Assembly: GCA_958298945.1 (NCBI GenBank)
Contig: OY282609.1
Coordinates: 10,274,326 to 10,338,325 of the forward strand
From: Atherix ibis
Lineage: Eukaryota; Arthropoda; Insecta; Diptera; Athericidae
Length of the DNA stretch: 64,000 nucleotides
Reading direction: 5' to 3'
Positions 46,731-59,204 of the stretch are shown here, in pieces (position 1 is the first letter of the stretch; the number at the start of each line of letters is the position of its first letter). Below the pieces are notes generated by a model, which was given only the letters and a program-made list of their open reading frames with translations, ran no database searches and was not told where the DNA came from. Position numbers and translations under genes: made by a program.

Positions 46731-49429
46731 AAACATCGGAAAATATTAAATCTATTTAAATTGAAAATATTTTCATATAAAAATAGAACACTTTTCATGT
46801 CCTAACTAAGAATGACATTTTGGTTTGTTGCTTTATTGAAACGAAATCAAAATAATCAAATTGAAATAGTAAATAGAAATTAATTTTAATTATTTCCGTA
46901 CTGTGTAAGGACACTATTTGAGTGTCATCACGTATTAGCATAATTTTATTCACCTGTCGCATTCAATTGTAATGTTATCGTTTGGCATTTTTCTTATCCC
47001 CAACCAAAGGTTAAAAGTTCTCCAATTTAATTATTTCTATTTGCTGACTTGTGGCCATCATGATCACCTGTTCATAATTTATTCTATCTTAGTCCCTTCC
47101 TTCCCTAATTCGTTACTTCTTTTGGGTGAATTTGATTTTCCTTGTTAATATTTTAAGCATGCATTCGATTCAATATTGTCATTTTTGTTTCTTTATTGAA
47201 GTTGGCTTAATTCTGTTTCGATGAAACACAAAATTATGAAACAAAAAATTTACGCATTCAGCTCGCACGAATGGTCATTGGATGACCTCAACCGAGTTAC
47301 GTAAACCTGAATCGAAGTTGCGATTATCATTATTATTAGTATTTTTCTTCGTCTTTATAAATCATAAGCTAACGTGTAGTATCACGAAAAGAGTAGTAAA
47401 TTTTCGTTAAAATGTTTAGGTGGCTTGGCTATACCATATTGCTGCATGGGTGGATGGGTGAAGAGATTGTAATGTTTTGGGTGAGTTGGTCTGATAGGTT
47501 TCTAAGTTTTTTCTATGTTATAACGTTTTTATTTAAGATAATTATTTATTACCATAAAAAAAATATGCTTCTATTGTCACTTGGATTATGTAATAGGAAA
47601 ATACATGAATTTTGCTTAGTCATAATAATAGGAAGATCAAGTAGAAGAGGATACAATTTTGGACACCATAATTCGATGATTCTATTATATAATAGAACAA
47701 AGAGAGGAAAGTTTTCAATCGTAATAATATCTTTAAATTATATTAATTGTTTTTATACAATATAGTTTAAAGATAATTAATTTAGATATTTAAAAAACTT
47801 CAGTTATTAGTAATCCTTTTTTGATTTATCTAATGAAGAAGAGGTTTTTTTTAATTCTCTCCAAATGTTCATAATCTTAATAAAAATCTACTTCTGGATT
47901 TTAAAGCTATAGATCAAATTTTAGACTTTAAGTAAATAAGACTTTTGAAAATGATTCTTCTGTTAATGTTTTTTTTTTTTTGTTGAAAAATATCATAATG
48001 GCGTATAATTAAAAATTCTTCAAAAAAATTCTTCTTTTTTCGGTAATAAGATCCGCAAAACCCACCTTACACCTTACCTTATACTCTGACTCATTATGAC
48101 TGTTTTTCTCTAGGTTATATGAACGGTTTATTCATCATTTTCCCATTTATCATAAAACTAACTTTGATGACTTATGTTTATAGTATTTTATTTAGATAAG
48201 GTACACACGATATACTACAATTGAATAGACTTTTTATCAAAATAATCGAATATTGTTCGTATATTATTTACACTTAGAAAAAAAGAATGAGTTTCCACAT
48301 AAAATTGGGGGTGGCTCCAAATTTATTTTTTTTTTTTTTTTTGTCGGAAGAAAAAATTTTGTTTTTCAATATTGATTTAAGATACCTCATCATAAGATAA
48401 AATTTATATATTTTTAAAAAAAAGTCAATTATAAAAGGTGTTTTATTTGAAAATATTTTAGTTATTCATTAACAAAAAAAAAAAAAAATTAGAAATATCC
48501 AAAAATTCACTGTACAAAAATGCCATATTTTATTGGAAATTGCTTCAATTTAGTGGCCTTCGATTAGCAAACGAGTTTCGAAAAGCAGAAGCGATATAAC
48601 ATAGTCTTGTATTGAGGGCAACCTAACAAAATTGGCCAAACAAATGCTAAACATTTTCGAAGGTGTTTAAAAATACGAAAATATAGATTTTGGGGCTCCT
48701 TTCTATTTATTAATCTACCAATTTTTTTCTCTGTATTTCATTTTTTTTTTGGGTAATAATTAATTTATGTGTTGTCGTTGAGTTGTTTGTTGCAAGAATA
48801 CATTAGTGTGTTCGTTAGTTAATGTAGTTCGGTGACCACTTAGAAAAATATGTGAGAAAAAGATAGCAGAAGAAAGAAAGAAAGAAAGATGACGCAAGAG
48901 ACACTAAGATTGAGGAATGATTAATAGTGAAGGGGTTGTGGATGGAATTGAGGGGGAAGTACTACATAATATCTTAAATGTTAATCATTAGAAAAATTAT
49001 ATTTTTGTGTAGGAATCTAGCACAGAACTAGACCAATTCGGGTCGCATACAATTGAGGTCGCTGGCCCAGTATTTGGTCAAATCATGTTTGGCCGCTTCT
49101 TCCATGTTGATCTGCTTTATTTTTAGACGTTCTTAATATTTGCAATTAAAATGCTGGGTTATGGGTTGTATGAATATGAAACTATGGTGTAAATAGTCTT
49201 CTGTTAAATATTCAATAATATATATTATGACCAATTTTTTTTAATTTAATTTTTGGTCAAAAAAAAAACCAATCTTAAAAAAAATGACTATTTCCAAATT
49301 ATTAGTGAAAAATAGTTTCAAATTTTCGAATTTTTCCAATCATTCTGATTGAGATTAATCCATTTGAACATGATTTATTTTTAGTAGAAACAACTGAAGA
49401 CCATGGATTTGGTAATTCTACGCTTGTGC
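46731..49429. other. AT-rich stretch, no gene recognised
   Basis: The 117-codon frame at 47412-47765 has no recognisable motif and biased composition. A GAAA microsatellite lies near 48870-48888. Nothing else was identified. Confidence 0.5.
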
Positions 49430-49935
49430 TCATAGATGCTGCACAACATCCTTGGCTATCATCAATCGTGTAGGCGGTAAATCACGTGCGGAACCCTACC
49501 ATATAGAAGTTGCCATTTCCATTAAGAACTGTGGGCAGTTCGGACTGCAATCAATCTCCCGAAACATCGAAATGTAACAATTTTTGTAGGTTATTCATGT
49601 CTCATCAGTTGACCCAGATCACAAATGCATTTAATATTGGATGCTGAAAAACCAAAATATTGAATTGTGTTGCTGGGCAATGAGTGAGCTGATCAACTGA
49701 CTGCGAAGGCTCTCTACCTTCATCTGCCTGCTACTGACTATCTGGCATATCCTCTTCGATAACCATCCTCGTCCTTTATGGCATTTGTGTAGTGTTCAAC
49801 TAAACATCTCTCATATCCTAAACGAATACCACCTAATCTAGTATTTCCATTTGAAAAGTACTCAGCTTCTAGACTTAAAAACTCCTGTTCCAAGTCCTTC
49901 TAATTTGTCCTTACAAACAAACAAACAACTTATGA
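49430..49935 (+). pseudogene. I-like non-LTR retrotransposon 3' end with RNase H remnant (copy 2)
   Basis: A frame near 49675-49715 reads GNE, stop, ADQLTAKAL, matching the GNE.AD.LAK.A motif of the RNase H domain carried by I-clade elements. Farther on, HLCSVQLNISHILNEYHLI matches the C-terminal cysteine region also seen in the copies at 27118 and 53210. The end is TTGTCCTTACAAACAAACAAAC at 49909-49930, a CAAA-type 3' tail. Many stops. Confidence 0.75.
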
Positions 49936-51270
49936 CCTCCTGTCCCTCCTGTCAAGTTAAAAGCAGCTCCAGTTTGATGAATACAATTCTGGACCGAATA
50001 TTTGATAATTTGCACAATTAGCAGATTCGAATTTGCACAATCTCTTCTTTTGGTTAACACTAAAAAAATTACGTTTTCCTGTAGTTTTAAGTGTTAAAAA
50101 AAATTTTAGGTGTAAACAATTTTTACCATTTATAATAAACAAAAACAAAATCATTTGCAAAAACAGAACAAAATTTTCGCAATTTATTTAATAATCATCA
50201 AAGTATGAATGGCGTGGATTTTTCGAATTAACAAATGGCCAACGGCGTAAACTGAATAAGGCGAACACAGTCGCAGATTCATGGTAATTGAAAGCTCAGC
50301 TCATGGCAAACCGGATTCACCTACGCGTTAACATCGTCTTGTGTGATCAGTAAAACGATTTCATCTTTCGTTCGTTCAGTTCTGAAAGGAATGGAAACAA
50401 TTTTGAGCATCTTCTATGCTCCGACAGCAGTCTGGTCAGCTCCTGTTCGGAATACCATGAAGGCCAAACTGACCATTAGTTAAGTTGTAGCTGCGGTTGG
50501 TAATTTTATCTCTTCAGATTCCATTGAACCGTACAGGCAGAAGGCTAGTGTCTGATCACTTAAAGTGACTTCAAACTTTATCGGAGCAAGAAGATTCGAA
50601 GTTTCTTCACATTATTGATTGTAGATTGTCGAATGCCTTTGTGTAGATTCTGTCGCGTTGCAGAGCAGTCTGACACTTTACCTTTGATGTTGTCCTTATT
50701 TTAGTTGTTATTTTGTTTAATTCTCGGGCTAATTTACTCAATCCGTTTATCCACTTGTGATGAGGATTCATTTTTAACTACCGATCCTCCCTCTGGCTGT
50801 TGAAAAACTCATTGGCCATACTTTGGTGTCTGTCCGCCGTTGAACTTGCTGTCATCGTGAAGAACGTGTTTTGTTTACAAACATTTTCAAGTGCAAACAA
50901 GACTTAATGCCAATGTGACCAGTAACGTAGACAAATCACAACTGATCGAAATGAAAACACCCCTCACTACCGTACAGTCAACCGCCTTAGCCTAGAGACA
51001 ATTCGAACGGCCTTCGTGATTACAGGCGAGCTTGTTTACTTAATGCTAGATGGTCGTTGTCCAATCATTCCGTTCCAGGTATTCACTTGGTGTTGTCTAC
51101 AATTTACACTTGTTCTTTTGCATTTTCGCATAACTTTCCAGCACATTGCACAGATTATGTACGTACTATGCAGTTTATTTATGTATGCAGATATGAGTGT
51201 ACAAAAACCGCAAGTTATCAGTAGAGAGTTAACTGGAAAAGGTAAAAAGTGAAAACAATTTAATGGTTTA
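49936..51270. other. Unidentified mixed-composition stretch
   Basis: The part 50190-51020 is GC-richer than its surroundings and could be an eroded element, but no family motif was recognised on either strand. Short frames at 51016-51290 overlap on opposite strands. Confidence 0.4.
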
Positions 51271-51419
51271 ATTTCAGGGGTGCTGAACATTTTCCATTGT
51301 TTTTGATTTTAATGCAACAAAATGTGGTTCTTTATAACCCCAAAAAAAATTAATTAAAAAAATTTTTTTTTTAAATGCGAAATTTCGAAATGGTTTTTTT
51401 AAAATTAGGATCATAAAGA

Positions 51420-52370
51420 ATAGTAGTTCAGGTGTTTTCTTACTGGTTATCCATGCTATGGTTCGAAAATACGACGTGTTGAAATTGGCAAAACTTTCTA
51501 CAAAGTTGAAATTACCAAAAGCTAACATAGCCACGTTTTTTTTTTGGGCGATGAGGCTTATAGCTCGCTTTGCGAATATGTCAACAAGCAAAAAAAGTCC
51601 ACAGGTAACTTAGAAGAAGATATTGTATCAGTAAAAAAAAACTATCTAGAGTGAATTTTGGTCTGAAGCCCAACTTTTTTTTTGATCTGAACTTGAAGAT
51701 TGCGATCTGGACTCTATGTGGTTTCGACAAAACGTCGACAAAAACGGCACCACAAGCCGCATAAAATGTCCAAAAAAAATCGATTAATATTAACCGACTT
51801 TTTTTTTTGATCCGAACTTGAAGATTTTAATCTAGAGTGAATTTTGGTCTGAAGCCCTTTTTTTTTGATCTGAACTTGAAGATTTCGATCTGGACTCTAT
51901 GTGGTTTCGACAAAACGGCACCACAAGCCGCATAAAATGTCAAAAAAGTCGATTAATATTTACTGATTTTTTTTTTGGTCTGAATTTGAAGATTTTAATC
52001 TGGAGAAGCCGCATAAAATGTCAAATGTTGGTTTTATTGCACGAGAAGCACCCAGGACGCGTAATTTCGATATTTGATGTCAATTTCTCTTTTAGAATTA
52101 TTCAAATTGGCGCCTTTTGAATTTTTCTTCTGGGACTACGCAGACCATCCCAAAACTTTCGATCATTAAAAAAACCTACATCCGTCTAGTAATGGTCAAA
52201 TTTCAGAACGCAATGTACGAAGGAAATTACCTCTTCCATATTTTAATATAATGGCAGGGTCCATGCAATATAATTAAGTAAAAATTAATAGCACCGCGTA
52301 GTTTAAGTGTGTTTTATTTAACTTTACTTTCCGAAGTTCAAATTGGATATTGCCCTATTTACGAATCATT
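51420..52370 (+). pseudogene. DD41D-like relic G with duplicated catalytic segment
   Basis: Plus strand. Near 51548-51600 the frame reads GDEAYSSLCEYVNKQ, matching the SDEAHF..GYVNKQ block with the first catalytic aspartate. The segment LEDFDLDSMWFRQNGTTSRI, matching LDLDSMWFQQDGATSHTA, follows twice in tandem (51645-52030), with the second catalytic aspartate changed to asparagine. Then comes LLHEKHPGRVISIFDVN and APFEFFFWDYADHPKTFDH, the block around the third aspartate (here glutamate). The end carries TTTCCGAAGTTCAAATTGGA, the family terminal sequence. The region upstream of 51420 is too eroded to assign. Confidence 0.78.
51645..52030 (+). repeat. Tandem duplication of about 186 and 168 bp within relic G
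   Basis: TCTAGAGTGAATTTTGGTCT starts at 51645 and again at 51831; a third related start (TCTGGAGAAGCCGC) lies at 51999. Each full unit includes TGATCTGAACTTGAAGATT and ATGTGGTTTCGACAAAACG. The first unit has an additional small duplication of CGACAAAA. Confidence 0.9.
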
Positions 52371-53209
52371 CTTATTTCTAGATTCAAATAAATGAGTTAG
52401 ATTTTCATAATCAGGTGATTCTCACCTCAAGATAGAAATCATCTGATTGTGAAAACGTGTTCCTCTAGAGTCTGAAAATACAAAATAGCAGCGAAAAGGG
52501 TAAATACTGATAACTACACATACAATAATATCGACCAGTACTATTTGGCTACCTACACTAACTGCAAAATTGTATAGTGCATTTTTCTATTTTGGTTTCC
52601 TTCACTTTGAATGTTTTTTGTGGAAGCTTTAACTCCATTCACGTGAGTCGATTGATACGAAAACTGCTGGGCGATTAAGTCGGTGGGAGTAGAGTGTGGA
52701 GTGTATACTCCGTACGAGTAGGTGGGTAGGTGGTATTATATAAAATCAATAGCGAATGTGCATGAGTAAACTTTGTACTGTTAATATCGGCTCGAGGTTC
52801 CGCTATTCCAATGTCGAGGTAATTGTGGGAACGGCTAAAATGAGCTTGAGCTTGCGCTTCAACAATGCTAACGACTTATGGTCATAAATCAGTTCACAAA
52901 TAGTCGTATCTGTTAGATAGTCTATAAAAGTCTAAAACTGTCTTCGTTTTTACATAAAAAAAATTCTTTTAAAACCACCTTAAACGCAACCGTGTCTACA
53001 AAAAAAACATTTCAGCACTTATAAGAATTTAAAAGAAAATTGCTCAGAATACCAGAAAAGAATATAAAATAATATCTAAAAATTTGAAAAGTTGATGTAG
53101 GAGAGAAAAGTCATAAATTTAAATTTTTATAAATATTTTTAAAAAAAAGTTTATAAATATTCTTCTTTTTTTATAATAATAAAATTCATAATTCTTATCG
53201 AAAAACTTA
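52371..53209. other. Spacer, no gene recognised
   Basis: AT-rich at the right, slightly GC-richer at 52640-52920. Nothing was identified. Confidence 0.5.
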
Positions 53210-54645
53210 TAATGACATTTTTCGTCAAACCGCGAAATGAAAAATGGCATCCCACAAGGATCCCTATTATCAACGATCCTAGTCAATATATATATTCACT
53301 CCCTTTCCCACCAACTATCATCCTTTAACCACTATATATATGCGGACAATATTTTTATACTTGTATCTGGTGCTGATGTTCAACAACAAATAAATAACGC
53401 CATCTGCAACATAAACACTTGAAGCAGCATAAACGGTGCGGTTATCTGTACATCGAAACCACCTTGCCTTCATGTTTGCAGGAAAAAAAAATTGTACTCT
53501 ATCGGACTCGTTATTAAACCCCTTCCCTCTCCGCCCAAAAGATTCCATGAAAATCCTGGGTATCTCAATTGCCCGTGGAGGAAAATGGAATCTTCAGATT
53601 AAAAATGCTGTTGACATTATTAACATCATTCTCCGAATGGTTAAAATTTTAGTCAGCAGCAAAAGTAAGGTAAGACAAAGTGAGGCAATTAGAGTAACCA
53701 ACGCCTTTTTGGACGGGACCTTACTCTATTTCCTCACTATATGTGTCAGTGTGCCAATAGCAGGGAAAAGGCTAGTCGAGGCAGCGGTAAACCGTTGCAT
53801 TAGACTAGCCAGTGGAGCACATCGGACATCTCCGGTGGAATCCATACTGATAGAGACTGGTCGAAAACCTATTTTTTTCTATCTTCACAAAGCCCGCCTA
53901 ATGTTAATTTACAAAAACCTATGCTTTCCAAATTATCCCCTCCACACTTTAATCAAAAACATTATCATCTCCTCCAGCTCAAAAAGCAATTCATCATAGC
54001 TATCCTTATTAATATCTCACCTTAAAAGCACTTCATCCATCCTCCCCCTTGTTTTCCAAACTTCCTCTCCACACCCAGATGGAAAACCGTGGTTGGGAGC
54101 AAAGTTGAAAGTGACTGCTTCTCTTGACAGGCAACTAACACCATTAGCCATCCGCAGACACGATGACTGGACCAATAGCGACACTTTTTTGTCGACTCAT
54201 TGGATAACCACTAATAAACCAGTGTATTCAACATCCATACCGAAATTCTGGGCGCGGAAGCTCCTCAGAATCCGGATTGGACAAACTGCTCTTACTCATA
54301 ACTTCCTTTTTGGCAACACCAATCGTCCCTTCTGCCAATCCTGTGGCATCCATTTCACTATCAGCCATATTCTACAGGAATGCCACATAACTTTGTGAGC
54401 AGGATTCCTCCCATTATGGAGCTAAAACTCCATTCCCTAGTCCCCTATTTAAACGTCTACAACATACTAATCTGCTCCAAAAATATAACAAAATTCTCAA
54501 CTTTCTATACTACTAACCACAGACCAGTCTCTCTCAGATAAATTCCCACACGTACTACGAAGTCGCCAAATGGCCTCAAGGTCGTGGCGCTATGAAGTGG
54601 CCCCTGGCATATGTCTAAGGGACCTTACAAACAAACAAACAAACT
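53210..54645 (+). pseudogene. I-like non-LTR retrotransposon relic (copy 3, longest)
   Basis: The first frame (53237-53422) reads NGIPQGSLLSTILVNIYIHS and then YIYADNIFI, a reverse transcriptase in which the catalytic YADD has become YADN (53339-53350). The next frame (53436-53999) contains MKILGISIARGGKWNLQIK and VNRCIRLASGAHRTSPVES, typical of the thumb region of I-clade elements. The following frame (54093-54398) contains PVYSTSIPKFWARKLLRIR and FCQSCGIHFTISHILQECH. Very little room lies between the last two frames, so the RNase H domain seen in copy 2 appears deleted here. The 3' end is GGTCGTGGCGCTATGAAGTG then CCTTACAAACAAACAAACAAAC, a tail shared with copies 1 and 2. Confidence 0.85.
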
Positions 54646-55268
54646 TATAATGACACTCATACTTTGTCGTACCTTTCAACTTAATTAAGAAGAAAAAAAA
54701 CTCTTCCATTATTCCAGGAAATGTTATTTAATAAATTTCCCAGAAATATCAAAAACATATTTTTCTATTAGAATTGAGACTATTTTTTTGTATATGCATA
54801 CGTGTATATTATGAAAAGGAAAATATTCGATTATATAGTGTATACTGAAATTCTAATCTCCTTATTCGTAATTAAAAGTTTTTCAGTTATTTTGAAAATT
54901 ATAGAAAAGTTAGCTTCTATTCATTAGAAAATTTAAGGTAATTTTATTCAGAAAGAGGATGGGGACTAGTCCCATCTAGAAAAATAAGAGAAGATTATAT
55001 GGATTCGAATCCACCAATTTTACGTAATTTAGTTACCATAAAAGTTTGCTACTCGAAAAAGTTCTCATTTATTTATTTCTATTTTGGTGAATTTATTAAA
55101 ATGTTATGGTTGGAAAATATTAACATAAAAATCACTAAAATAAACATTTCCACCTTTTTGCAAAGTTTGCTTAGATTAGACAAAGTTTCTTGCTGAAATT
55201 TTAGTTAATTTTCTATTTTATTAACATTATTGGAATGAAAATTCTTATAAAACTTTTGGTCTAAAATA
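54646..55268. other. AT-rich spacer
   Basis: No coding homology. GGATTCGAATCC at about 55001-55013 resembles a tRNA T-arm, but no cloverleaf can be drawn around it. Confidence 0.55.
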
Positions 55269-56464
55269 AAGGTTTTTTCCAAATTGTGCTTTGGAAAGTT
55301 AAATGAAAAAAAAACCCTCTTTAAATTCAAATTTAAATAAATTTTTAATTTGATTATATTGCTTAGACCTTACCATTGTGCATGGTGTGTAACATTATTC
55401 GAATGGCCATCACGAGAATTCTTGCAGGACTCGATTATTTGGAGTTAGTTTTTGATGATGTTTTAGCACGTTTCGGACTCTAATTCGACTATTGACAGAT
55501 GACAGTTTCAAGTGTCCATGCCTAAACGTGATCTTATACATAGCTCCAAAAGCTTTAATGAAGTCCGGTGACTTCATTAAATCTCGAAATTAAATGTCCT
55601 TAGAGCCTTTTGTGCAATAAAGCCAAGATGTGAAATTTATGACATTGTCTTGTCAAAATAGCATATAGTTCGACAGCTCATGTTTTTAAAATACAGGCCA
55701 AAAAAGTAAAAAAATAGATTTTTAAAAGGTCAAGGCCATCAAAAATAGCCGGAATGAGATTTCCCTTTCTTCATTTTCAAAGAATGACACCTTCCGACCA
55801 AAATTCAAACCATACAGTCATTCCTCGCGGACACAATGGCTTTGTCACAGTGACTTGTGCGTTTTCAGAGCCCCATTTATGACATCTTTAGTTTTTAATG
55901 CATTTACCGAGTGGGAGTCGGTAGGTTTTGGTAATTTGCACTTTGTAGAAAGTTTTCACAATTTCAACCTGTCGCAACCGTTTTTTTTAATAATTTAAAA
56001 CACATTTTATCTTAAAATATAAAAATCTTACCAGGTGTTCAAGCTTAAATCCGCTGTTTTTAAGTTAAAAAAAACATGTTTTTTCATAAAAAGCGAAAAC
56101 AATATTATTCAAATTACTTGCCCTCGCTAGATACACATTTCTCTCATCTCTCGGGAAATTTTTGGATACCACGCCAAAAAAATGCCTTCTCTTTCGAGGC
56201 AAACCACTCATCAAGCCATTTTCGGACGTCTTCGTAAGAATCGAAGTGCTGCTCAGCGAGCGCGTGGCCCATCGACGAACACAGGTGGTAGTCGGAAAGG
56301 GCCAGTTCTGGTGAATAAACGGGGTGGGGTAGCACCTCCTAGTTGTGTGTCTCCAAGTAGTTTCACCCCTGGTATGCTAACCAAAAGCCATCTTGGATGA
56401 CTTACCTTTGACAGCTGTCAAATGACTGATCTATACTTTCCGAAACACGAAATGGATAATCCGC
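55269..56464 (-). pseudogene. DD41D-like relic C with both ends, carrying a mariner deletion derivative
   Basis: Both terminal repeats are visible. The left end (3' on the minus strand) is AAGG......CCAAATTGTGCTTTGGAAAG after TA at 55267-55268; the right end, read inward, is GCGGATTATCCATTTCGTGT before TA at 56465-56466. Eroded transposase pieces on the minus strand include PLCPRGMTVWFEFWSEGVI near 55780-55845 and scraps of the C-terminus near 55400-55440. A 342-bp mariner lies inside (56031-56372). Confidence 0.78.
56031..56372 (-). mobile_element. 342-bp deletion derivative of the mauritiana-type mariner
   Basis: TA lies on both sides (56029-56030 and 56373-56374). The left end CCAGGTGTTCAAGCTTAAAT is the 3' TIR, very like that of the element at 14240-15497. 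The right end keeps only the tip CCAGGGGT and then jumps directly into transposase coding sequence at the NYLE codons after HDNAPSHTS. The minus-strand frame 56335-56144 reads HPVYSPELALSDYHLCSSMG and then ALAEQHFDSYEDVRKWLDEW. The whole 5' two thirds of the element is missing. It behaves as a non-autonomous, MITE-like copy. Confidence 0.9.
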
Positions 56465-59204
56465 TATATGTCTATGACTTATTGTAGATCTAAAATTTAT
56501 GATCGTGCATTTAGTATTTCTAAAACTTGTATGTTATAGATAATCATAAATTGAATTTATATTATTTTTATAATTAATTTAAGCATCTATAAAAAAAATT
56601 CAATAACTTAAAAAACGAAATTTTAAAATTTTCAGGAAATGATTAATTTTGTTTTTTTTGGAGACGGATGAGAGTGGGGGGGGGGGTGATTGATTTGTGG
56701 AAACGATTATCTTCGCATGTTCAGAAGATAATGTTCAGCATTCAATTCATAACGAATAATAATTGTTCATGAAAAGCTTAACATATAAAAACATCAGAAA
56801 AAGCTTAAAGGTCAAATGCTCTCTCTAGAATATGCACAGATATTTTTTTAGTAAAAATACTGACATGGACACTTTTTATCCTAACTTTGTGAGAGAAAAA
56901 TAATATGAACTCAAATGAGAACGGGTTTGTTTTGTTTTAAAGAATGCAATTGTTACGAATACTTATGTAGGCAACCTCCTTTAGGCAAGGTAGTTCTATA
57001 AATTTTAATCAATTCAGGTAAATATAATTTTTGTTGTTGAAATTTTCCGTTTCTAACTTGTTGTAGCATAAATTTTGTATTTTTTAAATACTATCGCATC
57101 ATATGATTCATTTAGAAGTAGAGAGAAAAAAATTAACTTGAATATTTGAAGCTTTTTTTTTGCCTCTAGATGCTTTGAGTATATTCAAGGACGTCAAATA
57201 GCCGAAAGTATTGTATTTAACTGACTGACTGCAGATTACAGTATTCCGAGTTATACGCAGTTTTTTATTCTCCACTACACCTCAAAAAATCCCCATACAT
57301 ATTGCACGGTAAGCGACACCGCCGCCACTGAAACTACGGTATACCTTCGCCCCAATATTGGTTGGTCATTCGTTTAGTTAGCATGCTTTTAAAGGCCGAG
57401 GCCAAAATGTTCATGTGTTATTTAATATTTTATTTTACAAGACCTCACGCTTTTGTTTTGTATTGAAATTTTTCTGTCTATTTTTGACGCACGTCTAATG
57501 TCATGCGACAAATGTGGCTGTTGTCGATGGCGACATCTAAGAGCCATTCAGACTAGTCGTCAGTGACGTCGCTGACACAGGCGTAGACATTACTTTTCTA
57601 CTCCGTTCGTAGTAGTATAGTTTAAATACTCCGACAATGACGCTACTAAACCGCAACGGATGTTAATGAAATGCAAGAATTCTGAACGAAATAGTCAAAA
57701 CTTTTCAGCTGAAATGAATAAAAGCTCACCGCTTTTCGTATACGCACCTGAATATGCGCTCCTCATACAAATTGGTTGTTTTAAAAGTCAATTTTTTTCT
57801 GTCCAATTGTGTTTTTGTTTTTGTTTACGGTTGTATGTCTAATGCTGCGGAATATGCGTCAATCGAGGACAAATTTCTATTTAGGTTTTTCACTTTTTTA
57901 AAATTCATTTCGATACAAATGAGGCTTTCTTGTCAATGTATTTATCTATCTTTGTCTCTTTCGATTCAGATATTTTTAATTTTCAATTTTATATCGTGTT
58001 AAGGCCGTTCGTCGAATCATTTCAATGCCAATCTAGTCGCAATCTCAACTAAATGTTGCTACTTTTCAAATTCTATCTTATTAGCGAGCACATAAATACC
58101 ATCGCAATATTAGCAAATAGTTCGAATTTGCGAAAAAGTCGATTTTGATTGAAAACTTGTTCTAGTTTTTTTCTCTCTCGAAAAATAGGCGTCAAACCAT
58201 ACTAAAATTCTTTATTCTTTCATTAAAATTTATCCTTGATATATTATTTTAATAAAAATTAAAAAAGTAACAACTTTAAAAATGTGCGCAACTCTGTTTG
58301 ACATTGAATACCATAAAAGCAGTTTTTGGTACAAAAATATTTTTTAATAATAATAGAAAATTTTCTAGGTTTTCTTATGAATCTATAGACAAGTAATTAT
58401 ATTTCAATATTTTCTTACAGTGCGAAAAGATGCAAAATTCAGTTGTTGGCGGTAGGCGGTATAGAAATTCTAGATAAAAATAACAGAATTTTTTTGAATG
58501 TTTTTATTTTTTGTATATTTTTATTTTGTTAAACAAAAAATATTATTATACGTGATAATTTTTATTTTAATATTTTTAATGAGTCGGTTTTTGTTTCATT
58601 CTCTAAAGTTGGTTGGATACGTTAAACTTGAGTGAAAAAAATTAAACAAAAATGAATTTTTTTTTCCCAAAAAAAAAACTTTAGTATAAATTACAAATGT
58701 TTTCAACGGTATAGTGCGCAAAACCTTCGTTTCTTACTCTGGCAATTGTCTGATGATAAAAAAATTATTCTTAAAACCAACTAAACCAGTTTATTTCTCT
58801 GTATTTCTATGGACTTATTAACCTAGTACGAATTATAGGTCAAATTTTCGCAAAACTTCTATAAAAACGACTCTATCTATTTCTAGATGATGAAAAAATT
58901 ATTCCTGATTATTCAATTTGGCTTCCGGATTTGAACATATGGTATTGCATATCTCATAATGTCATCACGTTGTTGATTACATTGCGTCTTCTTTTAAGAG
59001 GATATATCGTAGTATGCACAGGTGTATTCTTAGATATTTCTCCCGCACATTGGGCTCCTCCGAAAACTTAAGAGCTTACTTTCATCTATATAAACAATTT
59101 TTGAATAAGAGTGATATGATTTCTTTTCAACAAAAAAAAACACACTAATTGTTAAGGAAATTCAAATGTTTTTTATTTAATGTGAAGTACAATCAATACA
59201 AATA
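56465..59204. other. Mixed stretch, no gene recognised
   Basis: An 11-base G run lies at 56676-56686. The part 57290-57680 is GC-richer with words such as GACGTCGCTGACAC but has no identified family. Frames at 57660-58002 have no motif. Confidence 0.45.
56676..56686 (+). repeat. 11-base poly-G tract
   Basis: Uninterrupted run of 11 G. Confidence 0.95.

Noticed and set aside
47412..47765. A 117-codon frame
   Set aside because: No recognisable motif, hydrophobic composition explained by T-rich sequence, no splice or promoter context.
53237..54398. Three successive frames that look like a coding retrotransposon ORF
   Set aside because: The catalytic YADD is YADN, the frames are shifted relative to one another and the RNase H region is missing, so it was annotated as a relic rather than an active gene.
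54998..55015. GGATTCGAATCCACCA resembling the T-arm and acceptor of a tRNA
   Set aside because: No D-arm, anticodon arm or matching acceptor strand can be placed upstream at the right distance.
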